Positions 15,156 to 23,377 of a DNA stretch of 44,513 bases are shown here, in pieces. The stretch's first letter is position 1, and every line of letters begins with the position of its first letter. The notes beneath the pieces were generated by a model that saw only the letters and a list, made by a program, of their open reading frames with translations, did no database searches and was not told the origin of the DNA. The position numbers were made by a program, and so were the translations under genes. The DNA is taken from positions 1 through 44,513 of IMG/VR virus record IMGVR_UViG_3300008113_000095. The stretch is one strand, 5' to 3'. The DNA comes from a virus.

Positions 15156-17088
15156 CGAATTTTTTTTCGTTAGGGATAACAATTAAAGGATTTTGGAGCG
15201 TGGAATTAAGCTGACTTAGGATCGTTACCATTCTTTTTATATTCTCCTGCATTTCCTTTTCTGCTTTTTGTCTTTCCATTTTTTCCTCCTCTGTTTCTGG
15301 GATTGCTTTTACCTGATCATCACCAGTTTTTTGAGTAATCTCCTGTGTTTTATTTTCTGTTGCTTGTGTCTCCGTTTTATTAATTGTTTGTGTCTTCTCT
15401 GGAGTAGTCTCCGTTTTATTTTGTTCTGCTTCTTTATCTAAACTAGGAATTACACTAGATAGATTTTGCGTTATTGTTTCTTTTATAGGAGTAGAAACAT
15501 TAGAAGTTTCATTAGATTTAGAAATTGTTGAAATACCCTCCTCTAATTTAGATGTCAATTGACCAGCAGATACACCCGGAATTTCACCTCCCCCTACTTT
15601 TTCTATTACTGATTCAAGTTTACCCCCAGAAGATTCCATTACTCCTCCAGCACCTTTTGCAAGATCAGCATATTTTTTACCGAATAAAGATTCAAACATC
15701 CCTAATTTTGATTCCTTTTTTTCTGCGGAAGGCTCAGTGCTTGTGGGTGTAGCAGTAACATTAGATCCTGCAGATCCTTCTATTGAAGGAGTTGTTGAAA
15801 GAGCTGTAGATCCTGATTCCGTTATTGTTGGTGCGGATGAGACTGCTAATGTTGTAGGGGATTCTCCTGTATCCAATTTAGAAGCTTCTGCTAGACCTTC
15901 TAAGGACTGAACAGTATTTTCTGCTGGAGATCCTGTAGTAATATTAGTGTTTGTAATATTAGATATTTCAGTTTTTATTTCTGCAGTTTGCTCTTTTTTA
16001 CCCTGGTCTGGTGTAGCAATTGGTGAACCCTCTATAGCTTTAACCTCTTCTTTAGCCCCTGTTTCATTTGTTTTTGTTTCTGTAACTGGTGCAATGGATG
16101 TAGCAGTAGTCTCCATAGATGTGGATGAGGCCTTAGTATTATCTAGATTTTCCCCAGATTTTACTTGTTCTACAGCTGTAATTGTACTTTCGTTCTTAGG
16201 AGATACCGTTGTATTTTCACTCGGTGTTTCTTTTTTCTCTACAACCTCATTTAATTTTTCACCTGTAGTTTCTGTTTTCGATACCTCTTTTTCTGTTTTT
16301 GAAATAGTTTCGCTCTTAACAGATTCTATAGCATTACCTTTATTTGATGCTTTAGCCGCTAGTTTGTCCGTATTAGATTCATATCTTTCGGACATTGCTG
16401 TTGTGCTCTCATTTTTTATACCTTCGAGTTCTAAGATTTTTGCAAGAGCAGATATTAATGCGTTATCTTCTGTAGTATATTGAGGAGCAGCATTTTCTTC
16501 ACTATTATTAATAGAATCTAGCTTAGAAAATAATCCATCAATGATAGTCTCAAAATTGAATTTTTCATTATTCATTTTCTTATCAAATTCAGCAACTATG
16601 CTATCGTATCCTTTAAATGATTCTATTTCTTCACGACCTATTTTTTCTGCTAATTGTGTTACTGTTCCAGATTTTAAAGTTTCTGTATTTTTAATTTTTG
16701 TGGCTGCAGAATTGGATGCCATTTCAATAATTTCCTTACCATCTACAGTCTTACCCGCCTCTATACCTTTTTTTATTGATTTCTTATCCCTCGATGAATT
16801 AGATTCGGATTCCCTGTAAAATACAGATGATCTATCAATACCTGGATCTATCTTTTTTAGCGCCTCATCATATTTTTCGTCGTAAAATTTTATAGCTTTA
16901 GCCTCTATATCTTCAACAGATTTTTTTTGCTCCTTCAAATCCTCGTCAACTGTATTCCCTGTAACTTGACCCCCCATAGTTACCATCGATCTTAATTGTG
17001 AATCGTATTTAGCTCTGTCAAATCCTCCATCTAATTTAAATACTGGGATTTTCGAGTCTTCTTCCGGGTTTTTTCCTTCCTCTGCCAA
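15151..17088 (-). CDS. Long low-complexity structural protein, possible tape measure
   Basis: 645 residues from a TTG start; no ATG fits as well. It starts MAEEGKNPEEDSKIPVFKLD and is then mostly T, S, E, K and N with long runs such as TETTGEKLNEVVEKKETPSE. A more ordered part, GMFESLFGKKYADLAKGAGG, lies near 470-490. The end, MVTILSQLNSTLQNPLIVIP, is hydrophobic. T4 gp29 is 590 residues, and tape-measure genes usually follow the tail-tube and tail-chaperone genes. The order here is gp19, gp26/gp51-like, then this gene, which fits. However, it lacks the usual long hydrophobic helices, so tape measure is an inference. It has its own promoter-like AGGTATATAA right after a terminator. Confidence 0.5.
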   Translation of the reverse strand: MAEEGKNPEEDSKIPVFKLDGGFDRAKYDSQLRSMVTMGGQVTGNTVDEDLKEQKKSVEDIEAKAIKFYDEKYDEALKKIDPGIDRSSVFYRESESNSSRDKKSIKKGIEAGKTVDGKEIIEMASNSAATKIKNTETLKSGTVTQLAEKIGREEIESFKGYDSIVAEFDKKMNNEKFNFETIIDGLFSKLDSINNSEENAAPQYTTEDNALISALAKILELEGIKNESTTAMSERYESNTDKLAAKASNKGNAIESVKSETISKTEKEVSKTETTGEKLNEVVEKKETPSENTTVSPKNESTITAVEQVKSGENLDNTKASSTSMETTATSIAPVTETKTNETGAKEEVKAIEGSPIATPDQGKKEQTAEIKTEISNITNTNITTGSPAENTVQSLEGLAEASKLDTGESPTTLAVSSAPTITESGSTALSTTPSIEGSAGSNVTATPTSTEPSAEKKESKLGMFESLFGKKYADLAKGAGGVMESSGGKLESVIEKVGGGEIPGVSAGQLTSKLEEGISTISKSNETSNVSTPIKETITQNLSSVIPSLDKEAEQNKTETTPEKTQTINKTETQATENKTQEITQKTGDDQVKAIPETEEEKMERQKAEKEMQENIKRMVTILSQLNSTLQNPLIVIPNEKKFA

Positions 17089-17100
17089 AATATTTTTTAT

Positions 17101-17110
17101 TTATATACCT
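17101..17110 (-). promoter_or_regulatory. Candidate phage promoter AGGTATATAA
   Basis: It lies between the terminator at 17111-17143 and the TTG start at 17088, 12 bases upstream, and is a variant of the GATATATA(A/C) motif. Confidence 0.4.
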
Positions 17111-17143
17111 AAAAACCCAAAAAGTCTATCTTTTTGGGTTTTT
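17111..17143. terminator. Strong bidirectional terminator
   Basis: Perfect 14-bp inverted repeat, arms 17111-17124 and 17130-17143 (AAAAACCCAAAAAG and its complement), loop 5 bases. It overlaps the last codons and stop (17126) of the gp51-like frame, so the stem is partly coding. Confidence 0.75.
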
Positions 17144-17431
17144 AAATGAGAATGCTTCAACCATATCTCCTTGTTCGTTTTTACTATTTTCTCTTTCTAT
17201 TTTCTCGTTTAATTTATCTATAAACAATTGATACTCATAAAATGGAAGGTTCTCTATGTTATCTACATTTAATTTGAACTCATCCCATAATCTAAATTTG
17301 ATCTCAAAGTAGTTGTCCAAAGATATCTGAAATAATGAAAAGAGATCTGTACCCTCCGGGAAAGGTAATATCTGCTGTGACCTCCCCCTCACAGCTTTCA
17401 CATTTTGTATAGATTCTAGCTTTTGTCGCAA
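17126..17431 (-). CDS. gp51: Baseplate hub assembly protein, second frame (T4 gp51-like)
   Basis: 101 codons are open from a TTG at 17431, but no ATG exists until the last 15 residues. It overlaps the gp26-like gene by 128 bases in the +1 frame. Its body, DNIENLPFYEYQLFIDKLNE (about 55-74), is the motif I associate with the C-terminal part of T4-type baseplate-hub proteins and tail assembly chaperones. Reading the upstream gene and slipping +1 at TTT CCC G (17363-17357) would give a smooth junction ITFP-EGTDLFSLFQI. I think this is the C-terminal half of a frameshift product rather than an independent gene. A one-base sequence error is the alternative. Confidence 0.6.
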   Translation of the reverse strand: MRQKLESIQNVKAVRGRSQQILPFPEGTDLFSLFQISLDNYFEIKFRLWDEFKLNVDNIENLPFYEYQLFIDKLNEKIERENSKNEQGDMVEAFSFKNPKR

Positions 17432-18356
17432 AATTTATTTTTTCTGTAATTTGATCGGCAATTGAAAATTGTAAAGGAGTCCAATCTAGTGATGCTCTTT
17501 CGTACTGATCATATAGTTTTTCGTCCAGTCCTCTCCAATCCGGTATGATAAAGGTAGCAACTTTTGCGAAACTTTCATCGAATTTTTTCCCTTTTTTTCT
17601 TTTTTCATTGATAATTTTTCTACAGATAGTAGTAACACCAACGGTAGGGATATAAAGATCCATCTCCTCACTTCCGTCTTTTGGGATGAATTTAAAAGAA
17701 TATGATTCCCTATTATATCTCTTTAATATTTCTGGATCTACTACAAAACTGTCAAGAAGATTAGATTTTAATTCGATTCTATCAGGAACTTCACATTCTT
17801 CTTTTGTACAATTTTTAGTTACCGGAAGAAGTATTCTATTTTCTCCTTTAATGAAAGTCATGTCTCTAATTGACATAATAACGAAGAATCTGTCCTCATA
17901 CCATAGATCATAAGGTTCTAAAAATCCTCCATTCCATCTAATCTTCATACATTTAGATAAGATAGTGTTTAGTTTCTCATCAAGATCTATCCTATCATTA
18001 TCATCCACTGTTGAAAATTGTCTAATTTCTCTGACACCCGCAGATTTTATTGCAATCTCAAATCCTTCAGGATACCCAAACCCTTTAGATGGTAATACCT
18101 CAGGTGGCAAGTTTTTCCATTCGGCTTCCATTCCTAAAGGATTTCTTCCGACATTTGCTCTACCTAGATTATTAGGCTGGGAGTTAACAGGATTTGTTCT
18201 GGGATCAAATTGAGGTTCTGTTTTATTATCGATCCAATTCGGTATCTCGAAATTATCGACATCCTTGTCTTCCTCTACCTGATCATATTGGAATTTAGAT
18301 TCCGATTCTCTTCTATTGAGCTGGTTCAACAACTCGTCATCAATTCTATCAGTCAT
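17304..18356 (-). CDS. gp26: Baseplate hub subunit (T4 gp26-like)
   Basis: 350 residues, longer than T4 gp26 (208). The first 75 residues are charged and disordered. The family core starts with LPSKGFGYPEGFEIAIKSAG (about 88-107) and continues with VREIRQFSTVDDND, a calcium- or helix-rich LDEKLNTILSKCMKIRWNGG, LWYEDRFFVIMSIRDMTF, a Cys pair CTKEEC and, near the end, CESCEGEVTADITFP. That domain order (LPS-G-YP, then a Cys-containing strand) is typical of hub/assembly proteins of T4-like marine phages. The zero frame ends at 17304 shortly after ITFPGG, and the alternative frame continues. It is about 20 bases from the membrane-protein gene upstream. Confidence 0.7.
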   Translation of the reverse strand: MTDRIDDELLNQLNRRESESKFQYDQVEEDKDVDNFEIPNWIDNKTEPQFDPRTNPVNSQPNNLGRANVGRNPLGMEAEWKNLPPEVLPSKGFGYPEGFEIAIKSAGVREIRQFSTVDDNDRIDLDEKLNTILSKCMKIRWNGGFLEPYDLWYEDRFFVIMSIRDMTFIKGENRILLPVTKNCTKEECEVPDRIELKSNLLDSFVVDPEILKRYNRESYSFKFIPKDGSEEMDLYIPTVGVTTICRKIINEKRKKGKKFDESFAKVATFIIPDWRGLDEKLYDQYERASLDWTPLQFSIADQITEKINFATKARIYTKCESCEGEVTADITFPGGYRSLFIISDIFGQLL

Positions 18357-18377
18357 ATATTAAATTACTTATTACTT

Positions 18378-18623
18378 TTACTCTTCTTTTTTCTTTTGTT
18401 TCTTATCAGATGATAAAAAGAAATAAAAACCAAAGAAAACAGCCGAAAGGAAATAAAAAATTGCTACTGTATGCCAATAGGAATTTGTTAATTTCGTGAT
18501 TGCTGCGAAAAGGATATCGAACCCGAAGGGGTTGAAGAAAGTCGCTAATATTAAACAAACTGAAGCAGTTCTTTTTCTTCTTACTTGATTCACTATCTTC
18601 GTCCATGTTATTTTAATATCCAC
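18378..18623 (-). CDS. Small membrane protein, two helices
   Basis: 81 residues from a GTG at 18623. Helix one is about 20-42 (TASVCLILATFFNPFGFDIL) and helix two about 50-70 (HTVAIFYFLSAVFFGFYFFL), with a KKQKKKEE tail that should stay in the cytoplasm. NPFGFD...W...FYFLS..FFGFYF recalls small membrane proteins found next to tail genes in several T4-like phages, function unknown. The overlapping same-strand frame at 18406-18606 is richer in K/S/F and looks like a shadow. It sits between the tail tube terminator and the hub gene. Confidence 0.6.
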   Translation of the reverse strand: MDIKITWTKIVNQVRRKRTASVCLILATFFNPFGFDILFAAITKLTNSYWHTVAIFYFLSAVFFGFYFFLSSDKKQKKKEE

Positions 18624-18650
18624 ATTTTTGTTAATTCCTACGAAAACAAA

Positions 18651-18678
18651 AAATGGAGACTTTGTCGAGTCTCCATTT
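18651..18678 (-). terminator. Strong intrinsic terminator after tail tube genes
   Basis: Perfect 11-bp stem, arms 18651-18661 and 18668-18678 (AAATGGAGACT and complement), 6-base loop, followed on the minus strand by TTTTTTGTTTT. It ends the sheath/tube transcript. Confidence 0.8.
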
Positions 18679-18698
18679 ATATATTAATTATTATTTGA

Positions 18699-19277
18699 TT
18701 AGTTAAAAACGTCCTCGAAATAATCAGCTCTAAAAGATAATGCTATCTTATGAGGTGTAGTACCGTTAGTGTAATCAAGATCTAAAGATTTGATCTGATC
18801 AACAGGGAAGCAATTAAGAAGTTTAATTCTTCTGAAAACGTCTCCTTGTTTGTTAAATACTGATATTAGTATATAAGTACCTCCAGCATATACAGATTTA
18901 ATACCCATAGCACCTGTTAGAGGATTGTAAACTAAATCTGACCACTGACGTAAGCTTTTGAATACGTAGTTACTGTTATTGTCGTCTAAGTTAGTTTCAA
19001 ATTCAATTCTAACTTTAACACCTGTATCGTCAATTGCTCCTCCAGCATATCTTCTCTTAGAGAATTTATATCTTTGCTCTAGTGGTTGTGGGTTTTTATC
19101 TACTGTTATACCAGATACAGATAAAACGTTTTCTACTAGAAGAGTTCTCCCAGGGTTTCCTACTGGGTTAGAAACACCTACAGGAGGCTGTATAATAACT
19201 TCGAACTGGTTAAGGTATACCGGTTCGTATAATTGTACTGCTGCCTTTGCTGATGTAAAATGTGGTAATCCTGCCAT
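18699..19277 (-). CDS. gp19: Tail tube protein paralogue 2 (T4 gp19-like)
   Basis: 192 residues (T4 gp19 is 163). The tube-fold landmarks are clear: YLNQFEVIIQPP, then LSVSGITVDKNPQPLEQRYK (the VSG loop of contractile tail tubes), LRQWSDLVYNPLTGAMGIKS (about 100-120), FNKQGDVFRRIKLLNCFP and a final FRADYFEDVFN. It is about 60 percent identical by eye to the preceding gene. Tube hexamers stack inside the sheath to form the DNA channel. It lies 14 bases downstream of paralogue 1 and before a strong terminator. Paralogue 2 may be a special ring (tail tip or terminator) or a regional tube variant. Confidence 0.88.
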   Translation of the reverse strand: MAGLPHFTSAKAAVQLYEPVYLNQFEVIIQPPVGVSNPVGNPGRTLLVENVLSVSGITVDKNPQPLEQRYKFSKRRYAGGAIDDTGVKVRIEFETNLDDNNSNYVFKSLRQWSDLVYNPLTGAMGIKSVYAGGTYILISVFNKQGDVFRRIKLLNCFPVDQIKSLDLDYTNGTTPHKIALSFRADYFEDVFN

Positions 19278-19291
19278 TTCTAATTATTTAT

Positions 19292-19864
19292 TTAAATAAA
19301 CACGTCATCAAAATAATCTACCGCCCATGTCATTTGAAGCTTATAGATCGATGTCTGTGTATAGTTTAACTGCATTTCACTAATAGGAGACATTGGAAAA
19401 CAATCTCTTAGATTTATCTTTCTGAATATGTCACCTTGTTTATTGAAAACATTTATTAAGATATTACCAGTATAGTTAGCTTTAAGTCCCATAGCACCTG
19501 TTAAAGGGTTGTATATTAAATCTGACCACTGACGTAAAACTCTAAAAGCGTACATCGAGTTGTCGTTATTAAGGTTGACTTCAAAGTCTAACTGTACATC
19601 AAGACCTGTTCTTTGTGGAGCAGCTCCTGAATAATATCTTTTAGCAAATTTATATTGCTGTGTGATTTCCCCTGGGTTTTGGTCTACTTGTAGTCCAGAA
19701 ACACTAGTTACCTGTTCTAGTAATATATTTGCACTCCCTGGATTCCCAGCTGGGATAGCAATCCCAGTGGGAGGGGTAATACTTACTTCAAACTGGTTTA
19801 GGAAAACCGGCTCGAATTTATTAACCGAAGCCTTTGAACTTGTATAATGTGGTAATCCTGCCAT
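19292..19864 (-). CDS. gp19: Tail tube protein paralogue 1 (T4 gp19-like)
   Basis: 190 residues. It has the same fold signature as its neighbour: FLNQFEVSITPP, VTSVSGLQVDQNPGEITQQY, LRQWSDLIYNPLTGAMGLKA, FNKQGDIFRKINLRDCFP and a WAVDYFDDVFI end. It follows the tail sheath gene by about 45 bases, as in the T4 18-19 order. A TATATAAAATAAAAAC leader directly precedes the ATG at 19864. I take this copy as the major tube protein because it is first, but abundance cannot be judged from sequence. Confidence 0.9.
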   Translation of the reverse strand: MAGLPHYTSSKASVNKFEPVFLNQFEVSITPPTGIAIPAGNPGSANILLEQVTSVSGLQVDQNPGEITQQYKFAKRYYSGAAPQRTGLDVQLDFEVNLNNDNSMYAFRVLRQWSDLIYNPLTGAMGLKANYTGNILINVFNKQGDIFRKINLRDCFPMSPISEMQLNYTQTSIYKLQMTWAVDYFDDVFI

Positions 19865-19909
19865 GTTTTTATTTTATATATTTACTTTCGAATTTTCTAT
19901 TCAAATTCA

Positions 19910-22900
19910 TTAGCTGAATTGGATAAATCCTCCTGAAGCTATACCACCAGTTCTAGTAACAGTCATTCTATTGATGAATTTGTGAATACCTCTTGCAGGT
20001 TCGATGATTACGTCGATAATACCGATGTTTTGATCGATTATTGCAGGTGTATTGTTTGAAGAATCCATAATAGTTAAGAAGTTATAAATACCTCCAACTG
20101 ATCTTACCCCAGAAAGGTAGTTATCTACCAATGTCTTAATTTCAAGTCTTACGTTGTCTTCGTTGAAATCAAATACGTAGTTAGATAATATCTCTTCGAT
20201 AGCAGATTCTACAGTAATTAATAGGTCTCTTACGTGTAAGTTGTTGAATGCAGAGTTTGTTCTTTGGTAGCTTGTTTGGTTACCGTAGATAACGATTCCA
20301 ACACCTCTCTTACGAATAATAGGGTTGATCCCGAATGGCTCTAAATATTCTCTATCTTGTATGTCAAAGTCATACTCAAGACCTACTAAGTTACTAGCAG
20401 ATATAATACCTCTCTTAAGACCTGCCACGATTGAATAAGGTTCTCCTGTAATAAATTTACGGATGAAGTTATTCGAAACGTAAGGTGAAGGTGGAACGTT
20501 TAAGTTCTTGTTGTTTTCTCTGATCGTTAAGAACGGTGCAAAGAATCCAGAGAATTTAGCTCCTAAATCTTCATCAGGTAAAGAGAAAGTAAATGAAGGG
20601 TTTAAACTTAAGTTACCTCCGTCTGCAATATATCTAGCTTGTAAAAGCGGTGCAGGATCTGTTGAAGTAGGTGCAGATGTAAATCTAGGATCTACAGAAT
20701 CTGAAAACTTCTTCATAGAAGGCACGTTACAGATAGCTAAACATTTTTGTCTGTTTTTAGCTAATTTAGTAAGCTGATATTTACAGTTTGGTTGAATACC
20801 TCCGTCAAATGTATCTACGATGTATCTGAAAGTAATAACATCTGTATCAGCTAAAGTTCTAGCTAAGTTTGTGTTATAAAGAACGTCTAAGATCTCATTC
20901 ATTCTGTTGTCTGTTCCGTTAGGCATAGAAGCCGCTTTGATATCAGCACCAGGAAGATATGTGAAGTTAAAGTTCTTAACAAACTCTTGTATATTTTTAA
21001 ACTTCCAAACTCTAGTAGTTAAACCAGGGTAAAGTTTTATAGGTCTCTCAGTCTTAACTTGTACAGTGTAAGTTCCAGGAGAAGTAGCAGAAGCTACTGT
21101 TTTAACCTCGAGTACTCTAGTTAATCTTGATTGAAGATTCTCTGTAATAGGATTATCGTATATCTGAACGTCTGTAGATACTAATAGATCTCCAACTTTT
21201 ATCTTAGAAGAGTTTGCAACAGCAGTTGTTAATTCTATGATATTAGGTTGTAACTGTGTAATAATATCAACATAGTCGCTTATGTTACCGTTTGTTGAAA
21301 CGACATTAAAGCTTGTTCCTGAAGATTGGTTAGCTCCTGTAGGAAGAGAAGTTATGTAAGTAGTATCCCAAGTTGCTACTGCTTCTGGAGTTGTGAATGT
21401 ACTCTCTGCGTATGCTCTACAAGATAAGATAGCAAATCCATCTCTATCTACATTTTTCTCGAATTTCAAGTATTGTAGTAAAGAACCAGTATCATCTTTC
21501 CAATCAATATCACCATCACCGATGTTACCTTTAACCCAGTCTCTGTACATAGGAGAGTTTTCATAAGCTAAATATGAATCAGTTCCTACTGGAACGTCTG
21601 GTGAAAAGTAAACATCATCATTATCAAAATAATCAGGTGTACCGATTTGGTAAGCATTCGCTGTACTTTTATTTGTTATGTCATAAGGCTCAACATAAGT
21701 AGTAGAAGCTGAAGAACTTACTAATGGATGGCTTAGTCTTAATCTAACTTGTTGTCTAACACCAGATGCTAAAGTTGAATTAGTAATATATTTGCTTTCT
21801 ACAACTTTTAATTTAACTAAGTCTCCTTCATAGAATCCTAAGTATCCAGGAGTAGGTAAATTAGAAGTTACTTTTCCTAATACCCATCTCTCTGCAGGAG
21901 CTGTGTTAGAAACTGTAACGAATGATTTTAAAGTTGATACTTGGTCATCATGATTTAGAGTGGAAGTAAATTTAGAATCTAAGTATATTAATCCTCCGTC
22001 TCTTAAAGAAGAGCTATAAGTATCAAATAAAGATGCAGGAATACCAGCATCACCAGTAGCATTGAATAATGTATCTTCTAATAAAGTACCTGTCTCTGGA
22101 AGAATATCCATGTTACCACTAGGTGAAACGTTATCCTCTATCTCTGTACCTCCTGTAGATCCACCAACGTTTTTATAGTAAGTGTAATCAGCGAATAAAT
22201 TTTGGTTATAAGATAAGAAGTTTAAGTTCTTAGGTGTTCCTGTGATATCTGCATCAGGACCTACCTCATCAACCAAATGGTGACCAACTAAGTCAAAAAC
22301 AGAAGAATTGCTTTCTAAATCATCTAAAGCCTCTTCGTTAACAGCACAGAAGATACCTGTAGTAGGTGTCTGGTTGTTAATAAGAGTTTGGATATATCTT
22401 AAAGTTCCGTTTTGGTCTGTAAAGTTAGGTACAATAGTACCAGTAACAGTTAGAACTAAATTAACACCATCAAGAGCTAAGAAATCGTCTATTCTAGATT
22501 TTATAAATCCTTTTGGAGTAAAGTAAGAACTGTATATAGGATCATTAGCTAAAGCTTGATAATCTGTCCAGTTACCACTAACAGCTATAACATCTATAAA
22601 CCAATCCGAAAGATAATCGTATTGATTCATATATGAAGGCACATTACTAGGTCCGAAATATTCTCTAGCAGTTATATCAAAACCTTTAAGAGGAAATCTA
22701 GAATCTAATGATTTTCTAACTATGATACTAACGTGAGAATCCCCAAGGTTAACCAAGCTGAATAATTTTCTGTTATCAGGTTGAGATCCAGAATTATCCT
22801 CTGTAGCAATTAAATAGTTAGTATCAGGGAACCAGAATTTCTCCTTGTTATAGTAAGAAGATAATAACTTATCTTGTTTTGTTAAAGGATCTGAATATCC

Positions 22901-23308
22901 GCCAGTTGCGTTTGCACCGTTTTGTTCCTCAGTATCTACAGAGAAAGCTCTATATCTAGCTACGTCTGCACCTGCAGCAAAGTTTGGATCATCATTTTCA
23001 TCTACCGAATTATTTAAAATTCTAAGATTTAAAGCAAAGATAGGTCCACTTTGTAAACATACAAGCGAAGATCTGTGGAAGAATGATCCCTTTTTCTCTA
23101 AAGCCTTATCTATTCCACCGAATACCTCTTGAAAAGTAGTGATGTCCGGGCAATAAACTGGAGTATTGAAAGGACCAATATTAGAATAACCAACAACCAA
23201 TCTAATCGTCGATGGATTTATAATAATATTTTCACTAGCATCAAATTCCAATGTATAAACCCCAGATGCCTTAAATTGGGATAAATCAAGTTTGACTTGT
23301 TTTGCCAT
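19910..23308 (-). CDS. gp18: Tail sheath protein (T4 gp18-like), unusually long
   Basis: 1132 residues, against 659 in T4. The N-terminus has the sheath pattern STIRLVVGYSNIGPFNTPVY with DITTFQEVFGG (about 30-65). The conserved C-terminal sheath domain includes EPFGINPIIRKRGVGIVIYG (about 985-1005), NLHVRDLLITVESAIEEILS, LVDNYLSGVRSVGGIYNF and the final DVIIEPARGIHKFINRM strand. The extra length sits in the middle (about 130-800) and is probably surface-exposed insertion domains. It contracts to drive the tube through the envelope. Expressed from a leader with a GATATATAC box at 23360 and a TATAAATA box close to the ATG. Confidence 0.93.
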   Translation of the reverse strand: MAKQVKLDLSQFKASGVYTLEFDASENIIINPSTIRLVVGYSNIGPFNTPVYCPDITTFQEVFGGIDKALEKKGSFFHRSSLVCLQSGPIFALNLRILNNSVDENDDPNFAAGADVARYRAFSVDTEEQNGANATGGYSDPLTKQDKLLSSYYNKEKFWFPDTNYLIATEDNSGSQPDNRKLFSLVNLGDSHVSIIVRKSLDSRFPLKGFDITAREYFGPSNVPSYMNQYDYLSDWFIDVIAVSGNWTDYQALANDPIYSSYFTPKGFIKSRIDDFLALDGVNLVLTVTGTIVPNFTDQNGTLRYIQTLINNQTPTTGIFCAVNEEALDDLESNSSVFDLVGHHLVDEVGPDADITGTPKNLNFLSYNQNLFADYTYYKNVGGSTGGTEIEDNVSPSGNMDILPETGTLLEDTLFNATGDAGIPASLFDTYSSSLRDGGLIYLDSKFTSTLNHDDQVSTLKSFVTVSNTAPAERWVLGKVTSNLPTPGYLGFYEGDLVKLKVVESKYITNSTLASGVRQQVRLRLSHPLVSSSASTTYVEPYDITNKSTANAYQIGTPDYFDNDDVYFSPDVPVGTDSYLAYENSPMYRDWVKGNIGDGDIDWKDDTGSLLQYLKFEKNVDRDGFAILSCRAYAESTFTTPEAVATWDTTYITSLPTGANQSSGTSFNVVSTNGNISDYVDIITQLQPNIIELTTAVANSSKIKVGDLLVSTDVQIYDNPITENLQSRLTRVLEVKTVASATSPGTYTVQVKTERPIKLYPGLTTRVWKFKNIQEFVKNFNFTYLPGADIKAASMPNGTDNRMNEILDVLYNTNLARTLADTDVITFRYIVDTFDGGIQPNCKYQLTKLAKNRQKCLAICNVPSMKKFSDSVDPRFTSAPTSTDPAPLLQARYIADGGNLSLNPSFTFSLPDEDLGAKFSGFFAPFLTIRENNKNLNVPPSPYVSNNFIRKFITGEPYSIVAGLKRGIISASNLVGLEYDFDIQDREYLEPFGINPIIRKRGVGIVIYGNQTSYQRTNSAFNNLHVRDLLITVESAIEEILSNYVFDFNEDNVRLEIKTLVDNYLSGVRSVGGIYNFLTIMDSSNNTPAIIDQNIGIIDVIIEPARGIHKFINRMTVTRTGGIASGGFIQFS

Positions 23309-23330
23309 TTTTAATTTTTATTTATATTCG

Positions 23331-23352
23331 AAGAAGTTCTTTTAGACTTCTT
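23331..23352 (-). other. Leader hairpin of the sheath gene
   Basis: Seven-base-pair stem (AAGAAGT/ACTTCTT), 8-base loop, between the candidate promoter and the sheath ATG. There is no T run after it, so it is more likely an mRNA stabiliser or leader structure than a terminator. Confidence 0.35.
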
Positions 23353-23359
23353 TTTCTAT

Positions 23360-23370
23360 GTATATATCAT
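23360..23370 (-). promoter_or_regulatory. Candidate phage promoter ATGATATATAC
   Basis: GATATATA(A/C) motif, 51 bases upstream of the sheath ATG and just after the terminase stop. A second box, TATAAATA, identical to the T4 late consensus, lies nearer the ATG (about 23319-23327). Confidence 0.45.
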
Positions 23371-23377
23371 TCTTCCT

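Noticed and set aside
18406-18606. Alternative 66-residue frame overlapping the small membrane protein
   Set aside because: Same strand but unlike any protein family, with runs of K and S then F. The 18378-18623 frame has clear paired membrane helices.
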